A stretch of 64,000 bases of DNA from Pedobacter sp. (GCF_031119335.1 NZ_JAVHXT010000003.1:1-64000); one strand, 5' to 3'. Counted from the first letter of the stretch, positions 23,666 to 33,380 are shown. The notes: generated from the sequence alone by a model not told the origin. Numbers and translations: made by a program.

Positions 23666-23693
23666 TAGTCTTCGACAAGCTCAGACTGACAAC
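23666..23693. repeat. GTTGTCAG-AGCTTGTCGAAG repeat (copy 2)
   Basis: TAGTCTTCGACAAGCTCAGA then CTGACAAC, the reverse complement of the copy at 22021. Confidence 0.75.
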
Positions 23694-23741
23694 AGTTCAA
23701 ACAATTAACCGATTTAAACAGTTGATCAGTTAACCATCCAA

Positions 23742-24602
23742 TTAAAACTCCCCTTCCACTCCCAATCCAAACAACGCAAAATCATATTTTACTGGATCTT
23801 CCGCATCAAATTCTTTTAAGTGTTTTGTAAGTTCCAATGCAGTTAGCCAATCGGTCTGTTTACGTTCTATTAATCCGAAACGTCGTGCTACGCGGTCCAC
23901 ATGTACATCACAAGGGCAAATCAAATCTGCTGGAAGAATGGTATTCCAAATACCAAAATCTACGCCGCAATTATCTTTTCTAACCATCCAGCGGAGAAAC
24001 ATATTTAAACGTTTACAGGTAGATTTTTGTGTTGGCGAAGAAACATGCTTAATCGTTCTACGAGGAAAATCGGGTAAACTGAAAAAATAAGAACGGAAGT
24101 GGTTTAAAGCTTTTTCTATCGTAAAATCAACAATCACCAAATCTGAAGTATAGCAAGTAGAAGAAGTCAACTCGTATCCAGAAGTTATTTCTTCAACACT
24201 TAAATAATCTGTTCTGTAGGTTAAAGCTTTAGGTATAAAAGCAGTTTCCAATGAATTTGACTGCTGATAGTGTTGCTGAAAAAAAGCGACAAAATATAAC
24301 AAATCGGTATCATTAAAAGTACGATGCTTAAAACCCAACAGGCCTTTCAAGTCATTATCAGAATGATGTAGCATAAATTGATAAGGCTGATTATCCATCC
24401 TCGCCAACAACTCATTACATTTGTTGATAATTGTTTTTCGTTGCCCCCAAGCTAAAATTGCCGCAAAAAATGCAGCAATTTCAATGTCTTGTTTTAAGTT
24501 ATACTGATGCGGAATACTAATTGGATCGTTCGTAATGAAATTAGGCTGATTGTATTGAGCTACTTTTACATCCAGGAATGACTTTAAATCAGCTACTTTC
24601 AT
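23742..24602 (-). CDS. TIGR02757 family protein (DUF2400)
   Basis: 286 aa, the family's usual length. Landmarks: NDPISIPHQY, IAAFFAAILAWGQRKTIINKC, GFKHRTFN, RWMVRKDNCGVDFGIWN and PCDVHVDRVARRFGLI. The C-terminal DVHVDRVAR segment resembles the active-site region of HhH-type DNA glycosylases, hinting at a nucleic-acid role, but the function is not established. Sits 10 bp downstream of HigBA-2 on the same strand, so read-through is possible. Confidence 0.88.
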   Translation of the reverse strand: MKVADLKSFLDVKVAQYNQPNFITNDPISIPHQYNLKQDIEIAAFFAAILAWGQRKTIINKCNELLARMDNQPYQFMLHHSDNDLKGLLGFKHRTFNDTDLLYFVAFFQQHYQQSNSLETAFIPKALTYRTDYLSVEEITSGYELTSSTCYTSDLVIVDFTIEKALNHFRSYFFSLPDFPRRTIKHVSSPTQKSTCKRLNMFLRWMVRKDNCGVDFGIWNTILPADLICPCDVHVDRVARRFGLIERKQTDWLTALELTKHLKEFDAEDPVKYDFALFGLGVEGEF

Positions 24603-24612
24603 TAGCTATATT

Positions 24613-24969
24613 TTAGTATGCTTGTATTAATACTTCAGAAGGAATATGAAGTGTTTCACTCAACTTCCTAATCATTTCAAGAGAAAGCTTTCTTTTCTTA
24701 TTTAAAATCTCACTTGCTCTACTTTTCAAACCAATTACACTAGCTAGATCATTTTGCGAATAATCCAATTGCTCCATTCTAAATTTTATTGCTTCAATAG
24801 GGTCTGGCAGTGCTATAGGAAAGTTCTCATCTTCATACTTCTCAATCAAAACACCTAAAATTTCAAGCTCATCCCCTTCCATCGAGCCTTTTTTGGCATC
24901 AAATATTTCATCGAGCCTTTCTAAAGCCAAGTTATAATCATTTTCTGTTTTAATAGGTCTCAATTTCAT
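24613..24969 (-). CDS. higA: HigA-type antitoxin, module 2
   Basis: 118 aa, XRE helix-turn-helix in the C-terminal half (about 72-118, LDYSQNDLASVIGLKSRASEILNKKR), with the same organisation as the antitoxin at 12900. Starts at ATG 24969; a GTG directly before it is possible. Three bases separate it from the HigB stop, as in module 1. Expected to neutralise HigB and repress the operon by binding the TTCCCA/TGGGAA dyad upstream. Confidence 0.9.
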   Translation of the reverse strand: MKLRPIKTENDYNLALERLDEIFDAKKGSMEGDELEILGVLIEKYEDENFPIALPDPIEAIKFRMEQLDYSQNDLASVIGLKSRASEILNKKRKLSLEMIRKLSETLHIPSEVLIQAY

Positions 24970-24972
24970 CAC

Positions 24973-25266
24973 TTAAATTTTATTTGCATCGATTTTATCG
25001 TACTCTGCATGCGTTCCTATAAATCTTATCCACATCATCTGATAATCAAAATTTACTCGTACAATTAAACGATAGCTATTTCCTTTTATGTTAAAACAAA
25101 CCCGATTATCACTTAATATGCTTGCACTAGGATAATCAATTTTCAGTTCATTAAAATTTGTCCACTTGGCCTTATCCGCCTCCTTGTACCAAGACTTTAA
25201 TTGTTGCTCACAATCAGCATGATTTAACCAAAAATCTCGTAATATCTTTTTTGCAATAACTCTCAA
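24973..25266 (-). CDS. higB: HigB-type mRNA interferase toxin, module 2
   Basis: 97 aa starting at TTG (25266): the reading MRVIAKKILRDFWLNHADCE is the standard HigB N-terminus, whereas the only upstream ATG (25362) lies within the neighbouring metabolic gene. Core motifs NFNELKIDYPSAS, CFNIKGNSYRLIVRV and RFIGTHAEYDKID. Ribosome-dependent mRNase by family. Promoter TATATTTG at 25286-25293 and operator at 25301-25315. Confidence 0.88.
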   Translation of the reverse strand: MRVIAKKILRDFWLNHADCEQQLKSWYKEADKAKWTNFNELKIDYPSASILSDNRVCFNIKGNSYRLIVRVNFDYQMMWIRFIGTHAEYDKIDANKI

Positions 25267-25285
25267 ATGTGATGCAATTTCATTA

Positions 25286-25293
25286 CAAATATA
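25286..25293 (-). promoter_or_regulatory. promoter -7 box of higBA-2
   Basis: TATATTTG on the minus strand, 19 bp before the TTG start. A -33-like TTTC lies 19 bp upstream (25313-25316). Confidence 0.6.
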
Positions 25294-25300
25294 AAAATAA

Positions 25301-25315
25301 TTCCCAATATGGGAA
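25301..25315. promoter_or_regulatory. operator dyad of higBA-2
   Basis: TTCCCAATATGGGAA: perfect 6-bp arms around 3 bp, between the -33-like and -7 boxes. Unrelated in sequence to the module 1 operators. Confidence 0.65.
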
Positions 25316-25321
25316 ATCTGT

Positions 25322-26461
25322 TTAAACAAGTGCTTGCTCCAAATCTGCCAACAAATCATCAATATCCTCTACTCCTACGCTAAAACGCAATAAATTATCG
25401 GTTACACCAACTTTTTCACGCTCTTCTTTAGGGATAGAACCATGTGTCATGCTCACAGGGTGATTTACCAAACTTTCTACACCACCTAAAGACTCCGCTA
25501 ATGAGAATACTTTAAATCGAGAAGCAATACGGAATGTTTCTTTTAAATCTGCATCCTTTAAAGTTACCGAAACCATTCCTCCAAAACCACGCATTTGTTT
25601 TTTAGCTACATCATGATTAGGATGGTCTTCGAAACCTGGCCAGTAAATTTTATCAATTTTCGGATGATTGCGCAAGAAGTGAGCTACTTTTTCGCCGTTT
25701 TCGCAATGTGCTTTCATACGCAAGTGCAAGGTTTTAATTCCTCTTAATACCAAGAAAGCATCTTGAGGACCTGGCGTTGCGCCGCAAGCATTGTAAACGA
25801 AGAACAAATCTTTATATAATTTTTCATCGTTAGTCAACAAGGCACCCATTACTACATCAGAGTGACCACCAATATATTTAGTAACCGAGTGCATTACTAC
25901 ATCGGCACCTAAATCTATAGGATTCTGTAAATATGGCGATGCAAAAGTATTATCAACAGTTAAAAGGATGTTATTCGCTTTTGTAATCTTTGCAACACCT
26001 TCAATATCAATGATACGCATAGTTGGATTGGTTGGCGTTTCTATCCAAACCAATTTGGTTTTCTCATTGATATACGGCGTGATATTCTCAGGTTTTGATA
26101 AATCTAAGAAATGGAATTTGATACCATAATTTTGATAGATTTTAGTGAAGATACGATAAGAACCTCCATATAAATCATTTCCAGTGATGACTTCATCACC
26201 AGGCTTTAACAGCCTTAACAAACAGTCAGTTGCGCCCATTCCGCTACTGAAAGCTAAACCGAATTTACAATTTTCTAAAGCCGCTAAGCAATCTTCCAAA
26301 GCTTTACGGGTTGGGTTTGTACCTCTAGAGTACTCGTAGCCTTTATGATCGCCTGGAGAAGCTTGCCAATAAGTTGAGGTTTGATAAATTGGGGTCATGA
26401 TCGCTCCTGTTGTAGGATCTGGCTCTTGACCTGCGTGTATGGCTTTAGTTGCAAATTTCAT
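25322..26461 (-). CDS. cystathionine gamma-synthase-type PLP enzyme
   Basis: 379 aa, Cys/Met-metabolism PLP-dependent family. PLP lysine in HSVTKYIGGHSD; SSGMGAT, GNDLYGGSYRIF, ETPTNPTMRI and TVDNTFASPYLQ are present; C-terminal SLGGVESLVNHPVSMTH. It could be cystathionine gamma-synthase, gamma-lyase or beta-lyase; sequence alone does not decide, though synthase/gamma-lyase is favoured. The start is at MKFATKAIHAGQ, 7 codons inside a longer reading. The higBA-2 promoter lies just past its stop codon. Confidence 0.9.
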   Translation of the reverse strand: MKFATKAIHAGQEPDPTTGAIMTPIYQTSTYWQASPGDHKGYEYSRGTNPTRKALEDCLAALENCKFGLAFSSGMGATDCLLRLLKPGDEVITGNDLYGGSYRIFTKIYQNYGIKFHFLDLSKPENITPYINEKTKLVWIETPTNPTMRIIDIEGVAKITKANNILLTVDNTFASPYLQNPIDLGADVVMHSVTKYIGGHSDVVMGALLTNDEKLYKDLFFVYNACGATPGPQDAFLVLRGIKTLHLRMKAHCENGEKVAHFLRNHPKIDKIYWPGFEDHPNHDVAKKQMRGFGGMVSVTLKDADLKETFRIASRFKVFSLAESLGGVESLVNHPVSMTHGSIPKEEREKVGVTDNLLRFSVGVEDIDDLLADLEQALV

Positions 26462-26566
26462 ATCAATATTTTTTAACCACATAGAAACATAGGTTAACTA
26501 CATGGCTTAGTTATTAATTATACTCTCGTTTGTGTAAAAATAAAGAGTTCTAATATATATGTTTTT

Positions 26567-26600
26567 AGATTTCTCTTCGTTCCTCATCGAAATGACAACG
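26567..26600. repeat. single arm of CGTCATTTCGA repeat
   Basis: AGATTTCTCTTCGTTCCTCA then TCGAAATGACAACG, related to one arm of 12745-12821. The opposite arm is absent. Confidence 0.6.
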
Positions 26601-26610
26601 TAGTGAGATT

Positions 26611-27312
26611 TTATAAACTATTATTCTGTTGTACTTCAGATTTAAATAAATACCCCAAACGTTTACCTGTTGGATAACCGCTCGCAGCCAATGTTGTTTG
26701 CTTTTGATGCAATGTAATATCTTTTACCGAAGCGTATGGCGGTAATTGCAAATCCATTTCCATACAGTTTAAAATTGCTAGCTCAAATATGTGCGTTAAA
26801 ACCTCTTCGTTAATTTCATACTCACTAAAAGCTTCATACAAAAAACCTAGTTGTCCCTCACCTTCTACTATAAAACGTTTTTCCTTATTCACTAAGATAC
26901 GAGCTATCAGTGTACCCTCGTCAGCCAAACGATTGTATTTAATAGAATCAGCTAAAAAATTGTGGATATAAATTACCCCACAATAACTTAAACATGGATT
27001 TGATTTAATGTAACTAGACGAATAAATCCGGTGTCCTTCTTCAAAATTAAAAACGTTACTGTGCATGGATAACAACAACATATCTCCAGAGAACTTAAGC
27101 TCTGCTTCAAATTGATGTGTATCCCTATAGGCAACCTCAACAGAGGGATCTTTTTGCGTATAATCTTGATGTAAACGAGAAGCCAATTTAGACAGCGCTT
27201 TCTTAGCAATTGCAAAAACATCAACTGTGTTTCTATAAATTTCCTGTTTTAAGGATGCTTTGCTTTCAAGTTTGCCGAGAATAAGCTGATAGTTAGTCGT
27301 TTCTTTTTCCAT
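26611..27312 (-). CDS. conserved protein of unknown function
   Basis: 233 aa from MEKETTNYQLILGKLESKA. I do not recognise a named domain. It is soluble, mixed alpha/beta, without signal peptide or membrane segment. Noticeable: FEAELKFSGDMLLLSMHSNVF, SSSYIKSNPCLSYCGVIYIHNFLADSIKYNR, and a C-terminal KRLGYLFKSEVQ. It lies downstream of proS on the same strand, separated by an inverted repeat. A longer reading starts within that repeat and was not used. Confidence 0.75.
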   Translation of the reverse strand: MEKETTNYQLILGKLESKASLKQEIYRNTVDVFAIAKKALSKLASRLHQDYTQKDPSVEVAYRDTHQFEAELKFSGDMLLLSMHSNVFNFEEGHRIYSSSYIKSNPCLSYCGVIYIHNFLADSIKYNRLADEGTLIARILVNKEKRFIVEGEGQLGFLYEAFSEYEINEEVLTHIFELAILNCMEMDLQLPPYASVKDITLHQKQTTLAASGYPTGKRLGYLFKSEVQQNNSL

Positions 27313-27313
27313 G

Positions 27314-27398
27314 TTTTGAGATTTGAGATATGAGATAATAGATGTGAGATGCAATGACTAATGAAAGTCTCAAATCTCACATCTCAATACTCAAATCT
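27314..27398. repeat. TGAGATTTGAGA inverted repeat
   Basis: Arms TTTGAGATTTGAGATATGAG... and ...CTCAATACTCAAATCT are complementary over about 30 bp with mismatches. It separates proS from the downstream gene. Confidence 0.65.
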
Positions 27399-27400
27399 AA

Positions 27401-28873
27401 TTAATAAGCCTTCGCAAACAATACCCTTTGCTTAGATGGCTTGCCTGTTAAGATACAAACACCATCTTCCAATTTATTATTTAAAGGAATACAACGAATA
27501 GTTGCTTTTGTTTCTTCCTTGATGCGTTTTTCTGTTTCAGCAGTACCATCCCAATGCGCTGCAATGAAACCTGTTTTAGTTTCTAACAAGTCTTTAAACT
27601 CCTCATACGAATTAGCTTCTGTGATGTGCTCATCTCTAAATTTCAAAGCTCTATCGTAAATATTTTGCTGAATTTGCGCTAACATCTGGAAGATATACTC
27701 TGCTAAACCTTCCTGAGGAACTGTAAGTTTTTCTTTAGTATCTCTACGGGCTAGCTCGACAGTTCCATTTTCCATATCTCTGGCACCAATAGCCAAACGA
27801 ATAGGCACACCTTTTAACTCATATTCTGCAAATTTAAATCCTGGACGTTGGCTATCCCTATCATCGTATTTTACAGAAATGCCGAAACCTTTTAAACTAG
27901 GGATCAATTCATCAACAAATGCAGAGATTTTTTGCAGTTCTTCATCACCTTTATGGATAGGCACAATTACCACTTGAATTGGAGCCAATTTAGGAGGCAG
28001 TACTAAACCACTATCATCGCTATGCGCCATAATTAATGCCCCCATTAAACGGGTGGAAACACCCCAAGAACTTGCCCAAACGTATTCCTGTTTACCTTCT
28101 TTGCTCGTGAACTTCACATCAAATGCTTTGGCAAAATTCTGACCTAAAAAGTGAGAAGTACCAGCCTGCAAAGCTTTACCGTCTTGCATTAGAGCTTCAA
28201 TACAGTAAGTATCTAAAGCACCAGCGAAACGTTCTGTTTCTGTTTTCTTTCCTTTTACTACAGGTACACCCATCCAGTTTTCTGCGAAATCGGCATATAC
28301 ATCCAACATTTTCTCAGTTTCTTCAATTGCCTCTTCTGCTGTAGCGTGAGCCGTATGACCTTCTTGCCACAAAAACTCTGTAGTACGCAAAAACAAGCGG
28401 GTTCTCATTTCCCAACGCACTACGTTAGCCCATTGATTAATCAATAAAGGCAAATCCCGGTAAGATTGGATCCACCCTTTGTAAGTGTTCCAGATAATGG
28501 TTTCAGAAGTGGGACGAACAATCAATTCCTCCTCCAACTTAGCTTCTTCATCTACAATGATATTACCAGTTCCATCGTTTTTTAAACGATAGTGAGTTAC
28601 AACTGCACATTCAGTAGCAAAGCCATCTACGTGAGAAGCTTCCTTAGAAAAATAAGATTTAGGAATGAACAAGGGGAAGTACGCATTGCTATGACCTGTT
28701 TCTTTAAATTTATGGTCTAAAACCGCTTGCATTTTCTCCCAGATTGAGTAACCGTACGGCTTAATTACCATACAACCTTTCACTGATGAGTGCTCTGCTA
28801 GATCGGCTTTTATAACAATTTCGTTATACCACTGCGAATAATCTTCACTTTTACTCGTAATACCTTTGCTCAT
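27401..28873 (-). CDS. proS: prolyl-tRNA synthetase, archaeal/eukaryal type
   Basis: 490 aa, the short ProRS form without the bacterial editing insertion. Visible: N-terminal [34 protein letters not shown], class II motif 2 [43 protein letters not shown], motif 3 [17 protein letters not shown], and a C-terminal anticodon-binding and small zinc-like domain ending in Tyr. Cytoplasmic; charges tRNA-Pro. A TAGATTTG -7 box is at 28922. Confidence 0.96.
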   Translation of the reverse strand: MSKGITSKSEDYSQWYNEIVIKADLAEHSSVKGCMVIKPYGYSIWEKMQAVLDHKFKETGHSNAYFPLFIPKSYFSKEASHVDGFATECAVVTHYRLKNDGTGNIIVDEEAKLEEELIVRPTSETIIWNTYKGWIQSYRDLPLLINQWANVVRWEMRTRLFLRTTEFLWQEGHTAHATAEEAIEETEKMLDVYADFAENWMGVPVVKGKKTETERFAGALDTYCIEALMQDGKALQAGTSHFLGQNFAKAFDVKFTSKEGKQEYVWASSWGVSTRLMGALIMAHSDDSGLVLPPKLAPIQVVIVPIHKGDEELQKISAFVDELIPSLKGFGISVKYDDRDSQRPGFKFAEYELKGVPIRLAIGARDMENGTVELARRDTKEKLTVPQEGLAEYIFQMLAQIQQNIYDRALKFRDEHITEANSYEEFKDLLETKTGFIAAHWDGTAETEKRIKEETKATIRCIPLNNKLEDGVCILTGKPSKQRVLFAKAY

Positions 28874-28921
28874 AACTTATTTGGAACGTTTTTTGTGTTA
28901 AAAATCTTGTATTAAAGGCTA

Positions 28922-28929
28922 CAAATCTA
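28922..28929 (-). promoter_or_regulatory. promoter -7 box of proS
   Basis: TAGATTTG on the minus strand, matching TAnnTTTG, 48 bp before the ATG. Confidence 0.45.
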
Positions 28930-28979
28930 TAAATTTATAGTCACAATTTAATTAGCACACAAATTAAAACCTAAATACG

Positions 28980-29924
28980 ATGAGAGTTAATCAATTTTTC
29001 ACCAGTACGCTTGCAGCAGCTTCTTTATTGGTTGCTTCATGCTCTACACAAAAGATGGCACAGAATAATAGTGCCGACGATGTGTACAACACTACAGCGC
29101 AAGCCAGGGTTTATAAATATGCCCCGCCTGTGCAAACTGCTCAGATAGATACTTCCCGTTACGATCCCAATTATAAAAATAGTAATCCTGAATACGATAT
29201 GGATTACGCTTCTAGGATCGACAGGTTCTATTATGGCAGTCCGAATAGAGTTTATTTTGATGACTATTATAATTTCTACGGTTACAATTCTTGGTATAAT
29301 CCTTACGATTGGTCTTTAGGTTTCCACTATGGCTGGGGGTTTAACCGTTGGATGAATCCCTTTAATTCTTGGGCATATTATGGTAGTCCATATTATTGGA
29401 ACACTTGGGGACCTTATTCTTACTGGGGCGGTGGCTTCGGTTGGGGTGGAGGCTTTGGCTGGGGCGGTGGTCTCGGTTGGGGCGGCGGTTACTGGGGAGG
29501 TGGCGGCTGGGGAGGCGGCGCAATTGTTAGAAATGACAATTATAGAGCTAGACCAAACCGCGGTGCTGAAAACGGTATAGGCGTTAGACCTAATGGGTCC
29601 GTAATAGACAGAGGTGCTAGAACTGGGGGTAATACAGGTGTGATTGGACGTACAGGTTCGAGACCTGAAGCTTACAATCCTACTACAACTACTAACGGTA
29701 CCTCATCTAGAGGTAGTAGTACTACACGTGATTCAAGACCAAGCAGGGCGGGTTCGAATAATGGAGATTCGAGACCAACTCGTACTACAGAAAGTTCAAG
29801 ACCATCTTATTCACCACCCCCACAATCGTCATCTAGTGGTAGTAGCGGTAGAACAGGCGGTAGTTCTGGAGGAGGAAGTAGCTCTTCTGGCGGAGGTAGA
29901 CCAACTAGAGGCGGAGGTAGATAA
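28980..29924 (+). CDS. Gly/Trp/Tyr-rich lipoprotein, unknown function
   Basis: 314 aa. Signal peptide with lipobox LLVASC (Cys at about 21), so probably a lipoprotein. Then a Tyr/Asn-rich region with many aromatic residues (YYNFYGYNSWYNPYDWSLGF), a Gly/Trp low-complexity block (about 148-182, repeated GGGFGW) and a Ser/Arg/Gly-rich tail. No enzyme domain is visible. The composition suggests an extended surface protein. It lies 25 bp upstream of the FadL-like gene on the same strand, probably in an operon. Other-frame readings through the repeat block are artefacts of low complexity. Confidence 0.75.
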   Translation: MRVNQFFTSTLAAASLLVASCSTQKMAQNNSADDVYNTTAQARVYKYAPPVQTAQIDTSRYDPNYKNSNPEYDMDYASRIDRFYYGSPNRVYFDDYYNFYGYNSWYNPYDWSLGFHYGWGFNRWMNPFNSWAYYGSPYYWNTWGPYSYWGGGFGWGGGFGWGGGLGWGGGYWGGGGWGGGAIVRNDNYRARPNRGAENGIGVRPNGSVIDRGARTGGNTGVIGRTGSRPEAYNPTTTTNGTSSRGSSTTRDSRPSRAGSNNGDSRPTRTTESSRPSYSPPPQSSSSGSSGRTGGSSGGGSSSSGGGRPTRGGGR

Positions 29925-29949
29925 TCGCTAAATTAACATCAAACACAAA

Positions 29950-31476
29950 ATGAAAAAGATAACTTTAATGCTTGCAGTTGCTATGGTAGCAACTGTAGGC
30001 ACTACATATGCCCAATACGGCTCAGACGGGCTTCGTTTCTCTCAATCAAATTATGGAAGTACTGCCCGTTTTAAAGGTATGGGGAATGCACAAATTGGTG
30101 TAGGTGGCGATATGAGTTCTTTAGGTGGAAACCCAGCTGGACTTGGCTTATTCACTAGATCTGAATTTGCTTTCACCCCAGAATTTAATCAGTCGGGTGT
30201 AGATGCAAGCTTTTTAGGTACAAATATGAAAACTGACAAAAGTCGTTTAAATATTAACCAAATTGGTGCTGTTTTTTATTCTCCTAGCACACGAATGAAA
30301 GGACAAGATGCCCAAAAAGGTGTAGTAAGTACTGTATTTGGACTGGGTTATACTCGTAATAACGATTATGCAATGGAAAGCAATTTTGGCGGCATAAACA
30401 ATAATAACTCCATCAGAAATTTCTTCGCTGAACTAGCTAATAGATACAAAGACCCTAGCGATAATTCGATTGCTACAAACTCATTGGAAGGGATGGCTTA
30501 TGATAGTTACTTGATTAATTTCAATGCGCCTGGTAGCGCCAACGCTTATACGGCAAATAGCGCAGGTAATCCTTTCATTGCAAACAATCAATCTAAAAAT
30601 GAAATTCGTTCTGGCTCTGTTTCAGAATTTAATTTTGCTGGAGCTATAAATATTTCAAATCAAGTTTACATTGGTGCCAATATCGGCTTAGTTAGCTTAC
30701 GCTATACCAGCGACTCAGAATTTACCGAAAGCGGAAGCCTAAATCCATACGACCAAACTGATGGCTTTACTGGCGTTGAAAACTATACATTATCTTATCT
30801 TCAAAATCAAGAAACTAGAGGTTCTGGAGTTAATGGAAGACTTGGTGTAATTTTTAGACCTGTGAGTGCTTTCAGAATTGGAGCAACTTTCCAAACCCCT
30901 ACTTGGTTTACTATAGACGACACTTATTCTGAAGTTGTAAATAACAAGTTGTCTAACGATGTATTTACCAACAACGCTATTACTTATGATTTCACTTATA
31001 ATTTAAGAACTCCGTTAAAAGGATCTTTAGGTGCAAGCTACGTTATCGGCGGACAGGGTATTATATCTGCTGACGTAGACTTTATTGATTATTCGACTAT
31101 CAGATTTTCTACCACTGGCGATGGTTTTGGACAAACCGATATTAACAATAGTAATGCTACTGTTAGGAACAACTATAAAAGTGCTGTTAATTACAGAGTT
31201 GGCGGTGAGTACAAAATTGATAATATTAGCTTAAGAGCAGGTTACGGTTTAAACGGCAGTCCTTATAAAAATGACGATGATAAATTGTTTGACACGAAAA
31301 TGTATAGTGGTGGTTTAGGCTATAGAGTAAATAATTACTATTTCGATGTGGCTTACCAAAGAGTAGAAACCAATGGTACCAACTTGCCTTATACATTGAA
31401 TAATGGCTCTGAGCCAATGGCTAGTTCAAAATTCACAAATAATAATTTCTTCCTAACCTTCGGTTTGAGATTTTAA
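29950..31476 (+). CDS. outer-membrane transport protein, FadL/OmpP1-like
   Basis: 508 aa. Signal peptide 1-21 (ending TTYA|QYGS). Then SQSNYGSTARFKGMGNAQIGVGGDMSSLGGNPAGLGLF, the N-terminal hatch region characteristic of FadL/OmpP1/PorV-like proteins (aromatic and Gly-rich with the NPAGL motif), followed by long beta-barrel strands and a terminal Phe (LTFGLRF). By family it transports hydrophobic substrates or acts as an outer-membrane assembly partner; the substrate is unknown. Ends in a terminator shared with the convergent ubiD-like gene. Confidence 0.82.
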   Translation: MKKITLMLAVAMVATVGTTYAQYGSDGLRFSQSNYGSTARFKGMGNAQIGVGGDMSSLGGNPAGLGLFTRSEFAFTPEFNQSGVDASFLGTNMKTDKSRLNINQIGAVFYSPSTRMKGQDAQKGVVSTVFGLGYTRNNDYAMESNFGGINNNNSIRNFFAELANRYKDPSDNSIATNSLEGMAYDSYLINFNAPGSANAYTANSAGNPFIANNQSKNEIRSGSVSEFNFAGAINISNQVYIGANIGLVSLRYTSDSEFTESGSLNPYDQTDGFTGVENYTLSYLQNQETRGSGVNGRLGVIFRPVSAFRIGATFQTPTWFTIDDTYSEVVNNKLSNDVFTNNAITYDFTYNLRTPLKGSLGASYVIGGQGIISADVDFIDYSTIRFSTTGDGFGQTDINNSNATVRNNYKSAVNYRVGGEYKIDNISLRAGYGLNGSPYKNDDDKLFDTKMYSGGLGYRVNNYYFDVAYQRVETNGTNLPYTLNNGSEPMASSKFTNNNFFLTFGLRF

Positions 31477-31493
31477 TAGCAATTTGTTTTAAC

Positions 31494-31529
31494 AAAAAAA
31501 TCCCACGAGATAGCCGTGGGATTTTTTTT
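31494..31529. terminator. bidirectional intrinsic terminator
   Basis: ATCCCACG and CGTGGGAT stem with A-rich and T-rich flanks, between convergent genes ending at 31476 and 31542. Confidence 0.9.
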
Positions 31530-31541
31530 GTTAAAGCTGTT

Positions 31542-33368
31542 TTAAATTATTCCATAAAGCGAGCCACCCGGCTCTCCCATCTTATCTACTCTCTTTTCCA
31601 CTTCCAAATCTTTAATTAATTCTGGCGCATGATGTGGCTTTTTACGAGCATCGATAATCAGCGAGCCATTACATCCCCAGTGCTTATTTTCGGTAAAAGC
31701 GTCTACCCCATCAATATCAGCAGCCGGATTACTTCTTGTAAAAGCCACCCAAACTAAGTTATTTATATTTTCCGCAGTAAAGGCAGCATCATCACAAACT
31801 ACAATCAGAGGCAACTGACTTAAATCGCAGGTAGCTAACTGTAGTTTTAAAGCTTCTATTGCTTGCTTACCTTGTTGTGGATTTAAGTAATCATCCAATT
31901 GCACAGCTAAAATTCCCGGACTAGCTAATTTGTAAATCCCTGCTAATTTAAAATCATCAGATAAAACTGTCAACAACTGTCTCCTCTTCTCTCCCGCTGC
32001 TGCAAACACCACCTTAGAACCAGAATTCAAGCCGTCGCCAGAATAATCTAAAGTATCTATAGTGGTATTGGTATGGAAATGAATATCCCGACTCCAATCT
32101 ATACGTTCTAACACATGACTAAGGAAATGAGCAATGTCGTGAGTATCTAAATTTTCGTCATCTTCTTTGGCTGCAATAAACAAGTATTTAGCCAAACTCA
32201 GCTGATTTTTACCTAGAATATGATTACTGATAGTTAGAATTTCCTGAGGTTTTCTTTCTTTTAAATACGGCGTGTAGCGTTCGCTACCTATGGCAAACAA
32301 TAAAGGATGCACGCCTGCGGCATCAACTGCATTTACTTCTTTTAATCCGTGAATTTCTTGCGGAATTGCCGAACCAGAAATTTCGTGTATCAGCGCACCA
32401 AAACTTGTATCTTCCTGCGGCGGGCGGCCAACCACAGTAAATGACCAAAGCGCATCTTTTTTATGATAGACGTTATGTACTTTCATTAACGGAAAAGGAT
32501 GTACCAAACTGTAATAACCCAAGTGATCTCCGAAAGGACCTTCTGGCTTATTCTCATGCGGATAAACAGTTCCAGTAATTACGAAATCTGCATCGGCAGA
32601 AATAACAAATCCCTCATCATCCCTAAAATACCGGAACCTTCTATTGCCTAAAGCACCTGCAAAAGTAAGCTCACTTAATCCCTCTGGTAAAGGCATTACT
32701 GCTGCCAAAGGATGTGATGGCGGCCCACCTACAAAAATACTTACTTTAAGCGGTTGTCCTTTTTTATTTGCTTTGGTTTGATGAACACCAATTCCCCTGT
32801 GAATTTGATAGTGTAGTCCAATCTCCTTATCCTGAATATAATCGTTTCCTGCAAGTTGAATACGATACATACCCAAATTACTATTCATCACCCCCGGTTT
32901 ATCAATATCTTCTGTAAAAACCTGCGGCATGGTAATAAATGGACCTCCATCCATTGGCCAATTTACAATTTGAGGAATTGCAGAGATGGTAGTTTTTTGA
33001 AACGTGCTTTTAAATAAAGATTGTTTCATGGGCAAAGCCGAAAGCGCCGTTAGTGCAGAACCCGCATACTTGAAAGGACTTTTAAGCGCCTTCATAGGAT
33101 CAGAGCGCAACTCTACCAGTTCTTGAACTTTTGGCAAAGCATCCCTGAACATAAATTTTGAGCGTTCTATTGTCCCAAATAGATTTGAAACGGCTTTAAA
33201 TGGACTACCCTTTACTTTTTCGAACAATAAAGCAGGACCTTGCTTTTCGTAAACACGAAGATGGATGGCGGCCATCTCTAAATAAGGATCAACTTCCTCC
33301 TTAATTCTGATTAAATGACCGTGTTTTTCTAAATCGGCAACGCATTCGGCTAAACTTCGATATCCCAT
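31542..33368 (-). CDS. UbiD-family decarboxylase
   Basis: 608 aa. UbiD enzymes use prenylated FMN to (de)carboxylate aromatic acids; in Bacteroidota long members such as this are annotated as menaquinone-biosynthesis decarboxylases. Visible: GYRSLAECVADLEKHG, NLGMYRIQLAG, HYQIHRGIGVHQTKA, GGPPSHPLAAVMPLPEG and the acidic PEGPFGDHLGYYSL motif of the active site. The start is the ATG at 33368: TATCTTTG lies 4 nt upstream, and the longer reading runs into the repeat at 33421. No ubiX is nearby. Confidence 0.88.
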   Translation of the reverse strand: MGYRSLAECVADLEKHGHLIRIKEEVDPYLEMAAIHLRVYEKQGPALLFEKVKGSPFKAVSNLFGTIERSKFMFRDALPKVQELVELRSDPMKALKSPFKYAGSALTALSALPMKQSLFKSTFQKTTISAIPQIVNWPMDGGPFITMPQVFTEDIDKPGVMNSNLGMYRIQLAGNDYIQDKEIGLHYQIHRGIGVHQTKANKKGQPLKVSIFVGGPPSHPLAAVMPLPEGLSELTFAGALGNRRFRYFRDDEGFVISADADFVITGTVYPHENKPEGPFGDHLGYYSLVHPFPLMKVHNVYHKKDALWSFTVVGRPPQEDTSFGALIHEISGSAIPQEIHGLKEVNAVDAAGVHPLLFAIGSERYTPYLKERKPQEILTISNHILGKNQLSLAKYLFIAAKEDDENLDTHDIAHFLSHVLERIDWSRDIHFHTNTTIDTLDYSGDGLNSGSKVVFAAAGEKRRQLLTVLSDDFKLAGIYKLASPGILAVQLDDYLNPQQGKQAIEALKLQLATCDLSQLPLIVVCDDAAFTAENINNLVWVAFTRSNPAADIDGVDAFTENKHWGCNGSLIIDARKKPHHAPELIKDLEVEKRVDKMGEPGGSLYGII

Positions 33369-33372
33369 GCAA

Positions 33373-33380
33373 CAAAGATA
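33373..33380 (-). promoter_or_regulatory. promoter -7 box, leaderless, of UbiD gene
   Basis: TATCTTTG, then TTGC, then the ATG on the minus strand. The 4-nt spacing predicts a leaderless mRNA. Confidence 0.6.

Noticed and set aside
29380-29931. Other-frame open readings inside the Gly-rich lipoprotein gene
   Set aside because: Low-complexity GGN repeats keep several frames open; only the frame with signal peptide and lipobox is credible.
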